A stretch of DNA of 64,000 nt from Septoria linicola (lineage: Eukaryota; Ascomycota; Dothideomycetes; Mycosphaerellales; Mycosphaerellaceae): contig CP099422.1 in the NCBI GenBank assembly GCA_024114885.1, forward strand, positions 1,364,001 through 1,428,000. The letters are read 5' to 3'. Below, piece after piece: positions 1 through 11,890 of the stretch. Each line of letters opens with the position of its first letter. Positions within the stretch are counted from its first letter, which is position 1. Under the pieces are notes generated by a model. It ran no database searches. It saw only the letters and a program-made list of their open reading frames with translations, and had not been told where the DNA came from. Position numbers and translations under genes: made by a program.

Positions 1-1971
1 TGCATCGGCCACTGCAGAGAAGTTGTCCGATTCAATAGTCTTCTGCAATTCCTGCTTGATGCGCTTCTCGCCTCGAAGCTCTACACGCACTTCTACCAGC
101 CCGTCTGCCTCAGCCTTGAGCATGCGCAAGAACAGCTCGGGCTTCTCCACGAGGAAGTATCGCACCTCTTGGTTGCGCAGGTATTTGAACTCGTAGTACG
201 GATGATCCTCGCTGATCTGCTTCAAGCCCTTCTCGGTACGGTAGCAATCAAATACCAGGTTTTCATAGTAGATCTTGCGCATGTGCCTTCGCATTCGCGG
301 GCTCATTACGAGCTCTTCCACGAACATCGCTTTAGCGGCAACAAGGACGTCCTCGCCAGTCTTGTAATCTGGATCTCGAATGAGAGTGTCGGCAATATCT
401 TCTGGCGATCGATCTGGGTCTTCTGTGTATCTCCGTCGGCCAACAGCCTGGTTCTCGGCGTTTTGTGCCACACCGTCTGCTGTTATACCGAATGCACGAA
501 CGAGATGATACGCTGGCCCTAACCGGACTTTGTCCCACATGCTGCGGGTACCACGAGCGCGCTTCTGCGTGCCATTTGTTTCCGCTTCGGCAATGCTCAG
601 GTCCTTGAGCTGCAAAGAGTACTGGAAGTTGAGGTAGTCCTGCAAATCCTGCAAATCATCCAACTGAGCAGCAAGAGGGATCAAATCGTCAAAGATCTCG
701 TCATTGAAGTCTGTTTCGATCTCTTTCAACAGCTCTACGTTTTTCTGGATGGCATCACGCCTCTCTGCAAATGCTCGATATTTGAGATCCTGCTCAAATA
801 CGTCCCACAAATCCGTTTGATTGAGCAGCTTCTCCGCTTTGATAGTGAAGGGCGGTCCGTTAGGATCGTCATTTGGTACCTGCTCCGAGTGGATGAGGTA
901 GTCTTTACGATTCTGGAAGATGAAGGCCGGCTCCAAGTCGTCCACATTCATGAATTGCAACACTTGTCTGACGGCACCCTCGAAGGGCTCCCGCAGGTTG
1001 GGCTCCATGCGCTTCCGAGGAAACAGAATGCTGGAGATCCAGCTTGCTTCCTCGGCGTTGCGCAATGCGATCTGCTCGTCAGAAAGGTCGCTCGCATCCT
1101 TGTATGGCGCTCGAGCCAGCTGGAAGCGCTCAGGAACATCGTTGATGCGGATCTCGTTGTCTCGATCCGTAAGCATGCGCTCCTCGAGCTGACTCGGCTC
1201 GAAGACGTCCTTCAGCTCGAGCGGCTTGTCTGGGTCCATGTTCTCCTCGTTCCTATCTTTTTCGGCCTCAAGTGCCCAGATGAACTCCTCGCCGTTGCCG
1301 AAAGCGTTTAGCATGTCTTCGAGCTCTGCTTCGCCCAATCCGGAATTCTTCAAGTTGTTGAAGTCAGGCACGCCAGCTTTGCGTGGCGCTCGAACACCCA
1401 TGTCTTCATCCACTTGTCCGCCTTCCTCGTCAGGGAACTCGTCTTGCTCAATGAAGCCGTCCATCTCATCGTCGTAGCCACCAAAGTTACGACGAGGTGC
1501 ACCCATGTCGACATCGCCATCGTCCTCATCGGAGAAGATGTTCTCTACGCCTCGCAATTCGCTGATTTCGCGGTTGTCTCGGTGTCCACGCTTAAGTCGC
1601 TTGAATTTGCTTTGCTGCTCCGGACGACGACGGTCCTCTGGCACAGTCTCGCCAATCAGGTCCAAGTCCTCTTCATCCAGCTCCTCCTCCTGTTCGCGTT
1701 CTTCGCGGCGCCTCTTCTTGCGCTCGCGTCTCCGCTCGGCCTTTGCTTCGAGGTCCTCATCCTCGTCCTCGTCAACAATGAAGCCTTCGCGAATCCGCTG
1801 CGCCTCCTCATCATCGTCATCGTCATCCTCCTCGCTGGAGTCGTCCAGGTCCATTCCATTGGACTTCTTCTTCTGCTTGTTTGACGAGATGACCTCGCCG
1901 GTCTCCTCATCAAACTCCTCTTCCTCTTCGTCCGAGCCGACAGCGGCGGTTGTGTCGAAGAAGTCGGCCAT
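1..1971 (-). CDS. SPT6: Transcription elongation factor Spt6, N-terminal 657 codons (runs off the left edge)
   Basis: Spt6 is a nuclear histone chaperone and elongation factor that travels with RNA polymerase II. The frame opens at the ATG at 1971 (MADFFDTTAAVGSDEEEEEF) and stays open to base 1, so only the N-terminal part is present; the family is usually about 1,400 residues. Residues 1 to about 200 are very acidic, with DDDDDDEE runs and a basic KKRRREER patch, typical of Spt6. Around residues 215-235 the segment MLNAFGNGEEFIWALEAE matches the Spn1/Iws1-binding region. The later part, with RYFLVEKPELFLRMLKAEAD, belongs to the helical core. No intron is needed. It diverges from the MAPKK gene at 3353. 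The plus-strand frames across this region are antisense shadows. Confidence 0.95.
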   Translation of the reverse strand, partial: MADFFDTTAAVGSDEEEEEFDEETGEVISSNKQKKKSNGMDLDDSSEEDDDDDDEEAQRIREGFIVDEDEDEDLEAKAERRRERKKRRREEREQEEELDEEDLDLIGETVPEDRRRPEQQSKFKRLKRGHRDNREISELRGVENIFSDEDDGDVDMGAPRRNFGGYDDEMDGFIEQDEFPDEEGGQVDEDMGVRAPRKAGVPDFNNLKNSGLGEAELEDMLNAFGNGEEFIWALEAEKDRNEENMDPDKPLELKDVFEPSQLEERMLTDRDNEIRINDVPERFQLARAPYKDASDLSDEQIALRNAEEASWISSILFPRKRMEPNLREPFEGAVRQVLQFMNVDDLEPAFIFQNRKDYLIHSEQVPNDDPNGPPFTIKAEKLLNQTDLWDVFEQDLKYRAFAERRDAIQKNVELLKEIETDFNDEIFDDLIPLAAQLDDLQDLQDYLNFQYSLQLKDLSIAEAETNGTQKRARGTRSMWDKVRLGPAYHLVRAFGITADGVAQNAENQAVGRRRYTEDPDRSPEDIADTLIRDPDYKTGEDVLVAAKAMFVEELVMSPRMRRHMRKIYYENLVFDCYRTEKGLKQISEDHPYYEFKYLRNQEVRYFLVEKPELFLRMLKAEADGLVEVRVELRGEKRIKQELQKTIESDNFSAVADA

Positions 1972-3352
1972 GTTGCCGGTTGCCTAGACGTCTGGCCGCA
2001 ACACAGGAGCTGTTTGGGGTCGAGAGGTGGTCCTACTGCCACGTGCAGGCTCGGATGGCTGGACACACAAGCGCAGTGAAGTGCTCGTGGCTCTGCGATG
2101 CGGTTGATGTGCGTGTGACGGCGATGGAACAAATGGCGGAGGTCGCGGCGTGGTGGTGATGGTTAAGTGCTGCGTGTGTCTTTACGCGACTGGATTGAGA
2201 TTCTTGAGATTCGGAAGCCGGCACAGCCTAATTGGGACACGAGTGACCCACCCTGAACCATCTCGAACAATATGCTGCTCAGAGGCCAACTTACGCTGTT
2301 TCTCATGATTATGCTTACAATCTGCAATGTGAGATTGGCCATGGACAGTGTCTGCACAACAGCGATCAGTCCTGGCCTGCACGAGACGTGGAAAGACTCA
2401 CCGACATTGATTATTGCTACCACCAATCTCGGAATGTGTCGTAAAGTGAAGTCTCACGACATCGACTTCACGGCTCTCCCTTCTTCGAGCATAGTGCTCT
2501 TCTTCGGGATGCCGACGATGAGCCCAACATGAGCAATGTCGGTCCAGTGTCCGCCACAACAAAGGCTATCGTCTATCGTCTCGGTATCGTGCTGGTTGCC
2601 TGACTCTCTTTGTTGCAAGCCCCCTGCAGCACCGAAAGGGCCCAAACTCTCGCGAGTGGCCTGCCTATATTGTGCTTTCACCCCCGGCCAATACTGTACA
2701 GTACCTTCTTTGTGTAGCTCCAACACCGTGGCGACGAGCACCCGATTTCCGAGCGACGACGAGCAAGCAGTCACATCTACTGTTTTGAGCGAGATACGAT
2801 AACTGCCAATACCCGTACGCTGGCCGCTATTGGCAACCCAGGCCCCACTTCAGTGATTATTGTGCAGCTGTCTTCTGCCCGAGCGACGGCCTGTTTCTCG
2901 ACCTGCAGCAGCGTTGGCATATACGCCTCTTGTCTCTCTGTCTCTCTCTCCTGTCGCACCACACGCTCTCGGAACATCTCCAGGAGTCAACACAGTATTA
3001 TTTATACCTGCAACTACTGACCAGACTGTCTGCGATTGGAAGTGCTGCCCGTTCTCCCCACCCAAACTTGCCCGCTTGCCGCTTCGGGTGCCCTCCACGC
3101 GCCGACTTGCATGTTGGTTTCTGCCTGTCAATTGGCCAACTTTTGCATTCACTGCCGCCACAAATTCAGCGTCACTGTCTCGTTGGGCACAGTGACTTGA
3201 CGCACATTACGCACGCCCTCAGACGCTCCTTTGACACATTGCTCGGGCCTGCAAGCGTGTCCTGATCACCCCCCCCCCGTGAGCTGCATATCGAGGAGAA
3301 GCCCACCATCAACTGTGCCATTCGCCGGCCAGGGCGAACACTTGCAGTCAGG
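1972..3352. other. Intergenic region between divergent SPT6 and MAPKK
   Basis: This stretch holds the upstream DNA of both genes. I see a CT-rich tract at about 2930-2955 and a run of ten C at 3269-3278, about 75 bases before the MAPKK start codon. Pyrimidine tracts upstream of the start are common in filamentous-fungal promoters. No gene is recognisable. Confidence 0.6.
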
Positions 3353-4792
3353 ATGAGCAACACTATTGGCACCGCGAGGACGATGAAGAGGAAGAATGTC
3401 AAAGGTCTAGCTTTGAGTGCACCGCCGAAGCCAGCAGTGCCCTCAGATGAGGATTCCCAACTCCCCGGAGCACTCGGCAACGATGGCAAACGTGCAGACA
3501 CGCTCGAGATTGGAGTCGAGTTTAGACCTGACTGGCGCAGCGAGGACTTGGAAGTACTGAAAGAGCTGGGTTCTGGAAATGGTGGCACCGTCAGCAAGGT
3601 GCGGCACAAGGGTTGGAACATTGTCATGGCCAGGAAGATCATTCATGTCGAGGCCAAGAAAGAGATAAGGAAACGCATCGTGAGGGAGCTGCAGATCATG
3701 CATGAGTGCAACTCGCCCTACATTGTGTCATTCTACGGCGCCTTCATGAACGAGTCAAACGACGTGACCATGTGCATGGAATACATGGACGTAGGGTAGG
3801 TTGAAATCGACTGACAGATGTGGAAAGCGATACTGACTCGTGGCTTCAGCTCTCTCGACAGCATATCCAAGAACTTCGGACCAGTTCGTGTAGATGTCCT
3901 GGGTAAGATCGCAGAAGCCATTCTCGGCGGACTGAAGTATCTCTATCTCGCGCACCGGATCATGCACAGAGACATCAAGCCGTCGAACGTGCTGGTTAAC
4001 AGCAGGGGCCAGATCAAACTCTGCGACTTCGGAGTCTCATCTGAGTTGGAAAACAGCGTAGCAGACACGTTCGTCGGGACTGGAACTTACATGGCACCGG
4101 AGCGTATCCAAGGCAGTCCTTACTCTGTGAAGAGTGATGTCTGGAGCGTTGGTCTGACGCTCATGGAACTGGCAATCGGCAAATTCCCGTTCACTTCATC
4201 TGCGGACGATGGAGAAGAGGAAGCTAGTGGGCCTCAAGGTATCTTAGATTTGCTTCAGCAGATCGTCCTGGAGCCTGCACCGAAGCTGCCCAAGAGTGAG
4301 GCGTTTCCTCAGATTCTGGAGGACGTCATAGCCAAGTGTTTGATGAAGGTGCCAGAGGAACGGCCGACACCACAGGAGCTGTACGACACCGACCCATTCC
4401 TGCAGGCTGCGAAGCGAACACCGGTGGACCTGGAGGCATGGGCGGTCAGCATGATGGAGCGACACAACAGGAAGAGCCACCTTGCGCCGCAGCTGTCTCC
4501 ATCCACACGTGCACTGCTGCGAGGCGAGGACACACCAAGTCAAAGCTCGCATTCGAGTCTAAACGAGCACACACCTACGACCGGCGAAATCCCCATTTCG
4601 ACAACATCTTCGTCACATGATAACGTCAGGCCCTTTCCCGCTCGGACATCCAGCGCCAACTACGTGCAGCCGTCGGTAAATCTGCCAATCCGACAAGCGC
4701 CAGGTAGCTCATCGCGCAGCAGGCCCGAGACAGCTGGAAGTGACCGGAGCGATTCTTACAGGAGAATGGCGCCTGGCTATGCAGCCCATTGA
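3353..4792 (+). CDS. MAP kinase kinase of the Ste7/Fuz7 (mating-filamentation) type
   Basis: This is a dual-specificity kinase that would phosphorylate a Fus3/Kss1-type MAPK. Exons are 3353-3795 and 3850-4792 with a 54-nt GT-AG intron; the junction restores MEYMDVGSLDS, giving 461 residues. Visible features are a MAPK docking motif near the start (KRKNVKGLAL, residues 12-21), the glycine loop GSGNGGTV, catalytic Lys95, HRDIKPSN with Asp191, DFG at 209-211, the MAPKK phosphosites Ser219 and Thr223 in NSVADTF, and YMAPERIQG. The SVADTFVGTGTYMAPERIQG loop fits Ste7/Fuz7 better than the Pbs2 or Mkk1 classes as I remember them. The Ser-rich C-terminal tail is unconserved. Upstream is SPT6; downstream is a gene-poor gap. 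Confidence 0.93.
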
Positions 4793-7700
4793 GGGGCACT
4801 CGCTGCTGATGTCCTAGATTCATCCGACACTGACCATTGCATGACTTCGCAGTGAGGCAGTGTTGAACGCAGCATGTGGTATGATGCAAGCAATATCTCC
4901 GAGACAAGAGGTACAGCAACTCTGGTGGAATCAGCACGCATGGTACCTCGGACATCCTCTCGTCGTCCCGTGCTGACCAGGATGCCCGACTGAGTATCAT
5001 ATGCCGCAGGCACATCTCGATGCAGTAGCAGAACGAGATGTGGAGACCTCACAATCCGAGCAAACTCCACGACTACCAGGCGCAAAGACGAACCTGCTCC
5101 CCAGATACACTCATGTCGATCACTTACGAGAGGAACTCTAGGCAGTACCGCGTACCATGATCCAGGTCACCGCCTTGCTGCATTGTCGATACTCACGTGC
5201 TGAGGCCATCCAACAGCACCTGCCGCACTGGGGCAAGGCAGCCCAATCGCTATATCGCGATCGTTCAACATCTCCGTACTATACCTCCTCCACATCGGAA
5301 GTGCAGAGTAGTGCGGGCAGCTCGGTCCACACGACACATCCGATTGCCGGTGAGCACGAGCGGAAGACAAGCTGCATGCGTATAAGGCGTGGCATAAGCC
5401 TCTAACGGGGCGTCTAGCTGTGCTTGCAGCCGTAGGTTACGCAAAGTGCGGAGTATGCAGCAAACAAAGCTGCACCGTTGGGAAAATTATCATGTGGGAG
5501 GCAGAAATGTGATGGGCAAGAAATCTTTCAGCTTGACCGCGGCAAGAGGGCAATGTCCGCATGTGGGTGTGCGCGAAAAGTAGCCCTATAGGCTATAGTT
5601 TACGTATAGTGTGGTGGGCTCTGCATATCGGAAAATGCTTGGTATTGCACCACCCTGTCTCACCCTGATCCTCGAATCCTTCCTTCTCCGCATGCAGAAG
5701 TCCTCGTGGAGGGTGTTGTTGTGCTGTACACGACCTACACAGTCAACGTACAAAAGGTACGCGTTGGCCATCGTTGCTGGGCTTGCTGACTGCCTCCGAG
5801 GGAATACAAGAAGACTTTGCTGCTGTGACTACGAGGCGCGTGGTCGCTATGCTGTGCGTACAAGGCACGCGAGCGTTCTCGTTGGCGGACTTTTTGAGTG
5901 CTGACGGTGTCTGACGATGTCTCGGAGGATATACCTCGAGACGTTGAGGTAGTAGCCGTGTGTAAGATATTCCTGGATGATGAGTGCCGAACTGCTGACC
6001 ATACGGCGAATTTGGGTGTCTGAATGAATAGTGCAGAGTATCGAGTGGTTGAACTATCGAAAGGCGGCTATTGTTTGAACGTCATGGAGCACTAAAGTCA
6101 GTTATAGGCGCTCAGTGCAATCACTGACATTACTCTTCCCCACGATATAGTGCTTGTGACCGACTCTGGTATGCTTGGCTCGAGCGCTGCTGATCTGCTG
6201 CACGACGGCACAGCTTGGCTGTGTCTTGCAACAGAAGGCACCTCTCCCTTCTCGCCGTGGTGCTCACCGACCGCATGCATGCATATTAAAGCGCGAAGTA
6301 GTATATCGGCATCTCCAAGCTAGCGAAGCAGGTCATGCGAGCAAATGCAGTGACGATCATGAGTAGTATTGAGCTGTCATTCGAGGGGAGTTTGGAGCCG
6401 GTGAGCCTTTCAACAGTGCTTGCCTAAGCCGAATGCTGGCAGCTGAGCATTTTTTGATGTGGCAATAAAACCCAAGCTCCTTCCATGCTTCTATGGCGTT
6501 GCTGACGACATGAAAGTAATGAGGTGTGGAAGAAGCAGGATGTAGTCGACATCGTGAGAATTTTGTTTCGAAGCCATCCCGTTGTCAAGCATCGCGGACC
6601 GCTGCAGATTCCGCTCGTGCCTGTGCCTGTGCCGGAGTACGTAAAGAGTCGTGCCTGAAGCTGACGGTCATAGAGATCATGTCGTGGAAACAATGCGGTT
6701 GAGTGAGCAATGCGAAATGTCTTGCGATCCGAGATGCTGGATTCACCCCTGACATCGGCAATGTGGGGGGATTATTTGCTTCACTTCACGCGTCAGCAGG
6801 TCGTGAAATCAGCTTGCGACACCAGCAGCAGCTTACTTACACCAGCCGAGAGGCGACTGATGCTCAACCGACCTGCCGCATCTGGTGTGCGCAAACCAGT
6901 CCGCCGAACGACCCCGCGATCGTGTTGGCGACATGCTGCAGCCAGCCCTCTTACGGGCGCCAGCGAAGTAGGTGCTGCTACGCGAAACTCCGTGGGTATG
7001 ATGAACAAAGCATGTGGCAGAAGCTTCTGTAACATCGAAAGTATGCGCTAGATCATCAAAGGACGCCACTAGGAATCATTGGATGTCCAGTCAAACAGAT
7101 GAATCCTGTAATTCGCCGTCAGCCATCCGTTCGGCGCGTCCGCCCATCCATTGCTTTGTCTGGAGTGACCGACCAAGCGCTGCCAGCATTGCGCAACCAT
7201 CGGTAGAGGCGCTCATTCTCTTCAGAGCGCGGTTCGACATGCTGCATCTTGCATATGGATGTCCCAGCTCTAATCCTGGTCGGGCCCGATGCTACAGGAA
7301 ACAGAAGCCACACCTCCACTGCATCTTACCTCTAGTGTGTGATCGCCCTCGATTGGTACCAGCACCTCGTCCTCTGCGGTTTGCTCACGGCATCCTGGTT
7401 CACGCGTGCCAGTCTTCGTGCACATCATGGTCGCTCCTTCGCTTTGGCTTGATGCTGTTCCGGGCATTGGCGCTGACCGACAGACCTATATGCCCGCCTT
7501 GTGACGATGCCATGCGCGCATGTAAGCCTGGCTGAAGATGTGGCAGTGGTGAATGATGCAGAGCGAAGTCGCAGCTGCTTATACAAAAGTCTATTGGACT
7601 GCGCATCATTCACAAGGGGCAAGCACTCTTATTGTCCCTATTCATTTGCGACTTCATTTGCGAGCTATTGTGCACATGATCATTAGCGCTCCAAATTATT

Positions 7701-7805
7701 CTCACACTACACTGTATCTCATGCTTGATACATTGAATCGAACACAGACACAGACACACAAACACACAGACACGGGCATATTTTGTGAAAGCATTCATCG
7801 GTATC
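4793..7805. other. Gene-poor intergenic region (3 kb)
   Basis: I find no convincing gene: open frames are short, start mostly at non-ATG codons and lack family motifs. The 3' UTR of the MAPKK and the promoter of the amylase must lie here. A CA-rich simple repeat (ACACAGACACAG-like) sits at 7741-7776, just before the amylase start. Confidence 0.5.
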
Positions 7806-9532
7806 ATGCATATCTTCGGCGCTACCATACTGCTTGGCTTGGCATTGACTCGAGCTGTTCTTGCGGCGAACAGCGATGCATGGCGAGGGCGAACAATTTA
7901 CCAAGTCTTCACTGATCGATTCGCACGGACCGATGGCTCGACGACTGCACAATGCGACACTGCGGCGAGTGACTACTGCGGTGGCACTTGGCTTGGCATA
8001 ATCAATCGATTGGACTATATCCAGGACCTAGGATTCGATGCGATCTGGATCTCACCAGTAACACATCAAGTTGAGGGAACCAGTATTGACGGTTCGGCAT
8101 ATCATGGCTATTGGCAAGACGACATCGACTCAGTCAACGAGCATTTTGGCACTGCCGACGATCTGCGCGCTTTGGCCGCCGAACTACATTCGAGAGGCAT
8201 GGTATGTACACGATGCTTGCCCGTTCATAGCTATTGATGTTTGTGTCATGTTGCTGACATTGTTGCTTCACAGTTGCTCATGGTCGATATCGTAGTCAAC
8301 CACCTAGCGTGGATCGGCGCGCCAGACACTGTCGATTATAGCACGTTTCCGCAGTTCAAATCTCCCGACTACTTTCACCCGTATTGCCAGAACAACTATC
8401 TCGCAGAGAATGTGGTGAGTTTGTTGCACAGTCAAAATTGCCCATGGCTCAAATTGTACTAACTCAAGGCAGACCAACATTGAGCAATGTTGGATGGGCT
8501 CCACAAATGTGCCTCTTCCGGACTTGCGCACAGAGGATAGTGAAGTACAGAACATCTGGAATGCCTGGATCAGCGGCCTCATCTCCGATTACTCGATCGA
8601 TGCGCTCCGGATCGACTCTGTGATGGAAGTCAATACGGACTTCTGGGCCTCCTTCCAAGCGGCTGCCGGTGTATACTCGCTAGGCGAAGTGTACATGGAG
8701 AGCAGTGACTTCGTCGCAAGCTATCAGAACTACTTGCCTGGAGTGTTCAACTATGCATAGTGGGTTGTGGATTGACTCCTTAATGCAGCCAACGAAAAGT
8801 GCTAACGTGGACTGCAGCTACTTTCCGCTCCGTCGTGCATTCGCGGAGGGTGGCACAATCGCTGCCTTGGCCGAGGCCATCGATATAATCAAGGCTGGAG
8901 CCTACCGGGACACATCGCTTCTTGGCACCTTTTCCGAGAACCATGATCAGCCAAGGATTGGAGCTCTCACACCAGACTACGCTCTCGCGAAGAATGTCAT
9001 CGCCGGCACTATGCTCACTGATGGCATACCCGTCATCTATCAAGGACAAGAGTTACACTACCAAGCCTATGGTGGTCAGAATACGCCATTCAATCGCGAA
9101 GCAATCTGGCTCTCTGGCTATCCCACTGACGGAGAGCTATATGCTGCGACGAAGAAGTTCAATGCAGCGCGAAAGAATGCAGCTGCCGACGATCCGACGT
9201 ACTTGACGTACCAGAACTACCATTTCTACACCGACGATGATGTGATTGCGATGCGAAAAGGCAAGATGGTGACACTCTTGACACAACAAGGCTCAGGAGG
9301 CTCCAACTATACGCTCAACATCGCCTCGGGCTACGATGGTGGCACGCAAGTCACCGAGCTCCTGACTTGCTCCAGACTGACTGCCTCGAGTGACGGAACA
9401 CTTGCTGTACCCATGACTGCAGGCCAGCCTAGGGTGTACTACCCGACTGCTGATATCGGCTCTCAATGCGGTAGTCCCAGCAAACGCTCCCCTCGGCGTT
9501 CGATGAAGTGGCGTACCAATCAATGGGAGTAG
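7806..9532 (+). CDS. Secreted alpha-amylase (GH13, Taka-amylase type)
   Basis: The enzyme hydrolyses internal alpha-1,4-glucosidic bonds of starch outside the cell. Exons are 7806-8201, 8274-8414, 8473-8759 and 8818-9532 (introns 72, 58 and 58 nt), giving 512 residues. The start is the ATG at 7806, which gives a clean signal peptide (MHIFGATILLGLALTRAVLA); the in-frame GTG at 7785 is not a eukaryotic start. GH13 motifs are in order: VDIVVNH, ALRIDSV with nucleophile Asp227, GEVYM with acid/base Glu251, and FSENHDQPR with Asp318. These sit exactly 21 residues after Taka-amylase Asp206, Glu230 and Asp297, as a roughly 21-residue signal peptide would predict. The third donor (GTGGGT at 8760) restores FNYAYYFPL. 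No starch-binding CBM20 follows. Confidence 0.94.
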
Positions 9533-9802
9533 CGCATTGATCGCGTTGGGATTTTTGATGAATGACGATACCCGCACATGGCGTTTCAGCTTTTTGAATA
9601 TGCTTTACGATGCATGAAGCGCCATTGAAGCGACTCTACTTACGACGCATGGCTAGCGAGCATGGAGCGATGATTGTATATGAAGGTCAGAAAACAGCAT
9701 GACGAGATCTTGGGGGGACTTGATCGGAAAAGATCTTAGCATTCGCTTGTTGCATTGATAGGACATCATAGCGCATGAAGCATCACACTGTCATTTGTGT
9801 GG

Positions 9803-11890
9803 CTACGAAAAGCTTTCTACATGCAGATAGCATCCCTGCGCCCCTGTTCCCTTGTGAATGGCTCGAGAGTCACTCTGGCGGACCACAGTATTCCTGACTG
9901 TCGAAGTCAGACCTAGTGGTCCACACACAGCTATGGCTGATTCTCCATTGGCGCCATCCAGTAGTGTTGTGATGACTTGCTCAATATCCGGCCGACCAGA
10001 GAAGAACGTCGCACAAGTCAGGAATGGCATGCGGATACGAAGTGCTTGCTCCTTCTGCAAGAGTGACGAAGATGCCGACTTCTCAGCCACTCGGGAGGAA
10101 GACTTCACTTCCGTGATCTTATCAACACCAACCTCTTCGCCCTTCTCATCCTCGTCAACCACCACGCAGCAACACGGGCCCTTCGACTTGTCGCACTCGC
10201 AGCCGCACTCTTTGATGACATTGCCCTGTTCAGTGAACTCATCTGCGCAGGTGACGTGAATACTGACTTGCACTTCCACGCCCCATGTCCGTAGCTTGTC
10301 ATATGCCGCCGCGATCTCTTCGCTGACCCATTTTGCGGAGTTCGTGCTCTTCACACACCAGACCAGATGTACACGACGAACAGGCAACTTTTTGCCTTGT
10401 CTGGCAGCACGGTCTGCAAGGTCTTGCAACAGGGAGATGTTGAAAGTGATTCCAGTCGAGCCAGCCACGAGGAGGACAGAGTCGAAAGCCGCAAAGTCAG
10501 ACTGCGAGCCACCGTATGGGCCATCAATGATGGCAACGTGGGAGGCGTTTGTGATCTGCGCGTTTCTCTCAATCTCTCCATCCTCCTTGCTCTCCGGCAT
10601 CAGCGCCTCCGACGAGGTGTTGGCGCCATGGTAGATTTTGCTAGTGAAACCACGATGCCCCTTGAGCAGGAAGACTAGGTCGCCTTTGTGTGACTCTGGC
10701 GTCGATAGAATAGTGGCAGGATGACTCTGCATGAAGCCAAATTTGGGAATGGACAGAAGCACGTGTGACCCCGGACGCCAGCGCTTGATAGCACGATTGG
10801 AGATTCGTAGCTTGGTGACTCCGCCTTCCAGCTGCACCATTGCTGCTCTACTGATTCGGAGATTGTTCCAAGCAAGCATAAGATACCTGAGCGAGCGATC
10901 TGCTAGGTAGATACCAATAGGAATGTACACATAGATTCGGCTTGACAGCGCTGTGCTTGGTAGGTGCAGCACAATCGCCACGATGAAGCCGAAGAATGTG
11001 ATGATGTGTTGTGCGACGAAGAACTCATATGACAGAGACCTCAATGGTGCTATCGTGCTGATGTTCATCCAAAGGAGGAGAGCGAAAGCTGCGATTCCAG
11101 TTGTTGGACAATCGTCGGTCTGCCACTCAAGCTGCATGAGCCCGAATTCTTGCCATCCAGTGCTCTGGAAGGCAAAGTGAAAGATCGCAAGGAGTAGCAT
11201 GATTCGAGACGACCAGCGATGCAGGACGTTCAGACGCTCCCAAGAGGACCCAGTTAGTGTGCCTACGATGCTGTTCTTGTTGACCAGGAGGATCAACAGC
11301 GGTAGCTGAGCAATAGCAAGCCAACCAGCTCGAGTTCCCAGGCCTTGCCAGTATTGAGCGCCCTCAATATTGTTGTCTGCAAATTCAAGTACCAGCACAA
11401 AAACCAGGTATGCAAGCACGAGAATCATCGTTCCGAGCGGTGGCACTCTGAACCATGCGTGGCGAGTCGGCGTAAGCTGCAAGTAGCTCATCTCTCTACC
11501 CATCGCGGCAATCGTGGCTAGCCATGTGATAGGTAGGTGTTTAGGTCTCGCAGGGCTCAATTTTCGTCTCGCAGCTTCTCGCAGCCGGCTTTGCAGCGTT
11601 AACCATCGTGGGAGTCTGTAGAGCATCGTGGCCGCCACGAACGCCACAACTCCGTACCAAAAGAACTTTGCGTAGTTCGCACCGTCGATCTTGAGAAAGG
11701 TATCATCGAGCAATTCTTCCAGGAATGCACTGGCCTGAGTGCTGTTGGAGAAGTCGACTCCGTCCGCAGAGAGTGGTTCTACGGACGAGCCAGAGCGCAT
11801 GCCGCTCATGTTCATGTCCATGTCCATTGTCATTTCTGTGCCTTCGGCATGCCCGTCATGGCGCCGGAACAGGCTGGAGGCCCAAGCCAT
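9803..11890 (-). CDS. Ferric/cupric-chelate reductase (FRE family), plasma membrane
   Basis: FRE proteins pass electrons from cytosolic NADPH through FAD and two haems to extracellular Fe3+ or Cu2+ before metal uptake. The ATG at 11890 gives 695 residues in one exon; the upstream in-frame GTG at 11917 was rejected. The bis-haem histidines are His224/His238 and His295/His309, each pair 14 apart in membrane helices. FAD binding is shown by HPATILSTP (about 390-398), and NADPH binding by DGPYGG, GSTGITFNISLLQDL and a C-terminal CGPLGLTSTV. A Cys-rich acidic insertion (CGCECDKSKGPCCC) lies between the NADPH motifs. The N-terminus carries a methionine ladder, Met20 to Met31. It lies about 400 bases downstream of the alcohol dehydrogenase on the same strand, with no sign that they are linked. 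Confidence 0.93.
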   Translation of the reverse strand: MAWASSLFRRHDGHAEGTEMTMDMDMNMSGMRSGSSVEPLSADGVDFSNSTQASAFLEELLDDTFLKIDGANYAKFFWYGVVAFVAATMLYRLPRWLTLQSRLREAARRKLSPARPKHLPITWLATIAAMGREMSYLQLTPTRHAWFRVPPLGTMILVLAYLVFVLVLEFADNNIEGAQYWQGLGTRAGWLAIAQLPLLILLVNKNSIVGTLTGSSWERLNVLHRWSSRIMLLLAIFHFAFQSTGWQEFGLMQLEWQTDDCPTTGIAAFALLLWMNISTIAPLRSLSYEFFVAQHIITFFGFIVAIVLHLPSTALSSRIYVYIPIGIYLADRSLRYLMLAWNNLRISRAAMVQLEGGVTKLRISNRAIKRWRPGSHVLLSIPKFGFMQSHPATILSTPESHKGDLVFLLKGHRGFTSKIYHGANTSSEALMPESKEDGEIERNAQITNASHVAIIDGPYGGSQSDFAAFDSVLLVAGSTGITFNISLLQDLADRAARQGKKLPVRRVHLVWCVKSTNSAKWVSEEIAAAYDKLRTWGVEVQVSIHVTCADEFTEQGNVIKECGCECDKSKGPCCCVVVDEDEKGEEVGVDKITEVKSSSRVAEKSASSSLLQKEQALRIRMPFLTCATFFSGRPDIEQVITTLLDGANGESAIAVCGPLGLTSTVRNTVVRQSDSRAIHKGTGAQGCYLHVESFS

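Noticed and set aside
169..1884. Open frames on the plus strand at the left end
   Set aside because: They are antisense to SPT6, most start at non-ATG codons, and their Ser/Leu-rich runs mirror its acidic repeats.
7014..7535. 173-codon plus-strand frame upstream of the amylase
   Set aside because: No family motif, low-complexity composition and unlikely codon use; probably chance.
7741..7776. CA-rich repeat considered as a satellite or telomere-like element
   Set aside because: It is a short imperfect simple repeat with no array structure.
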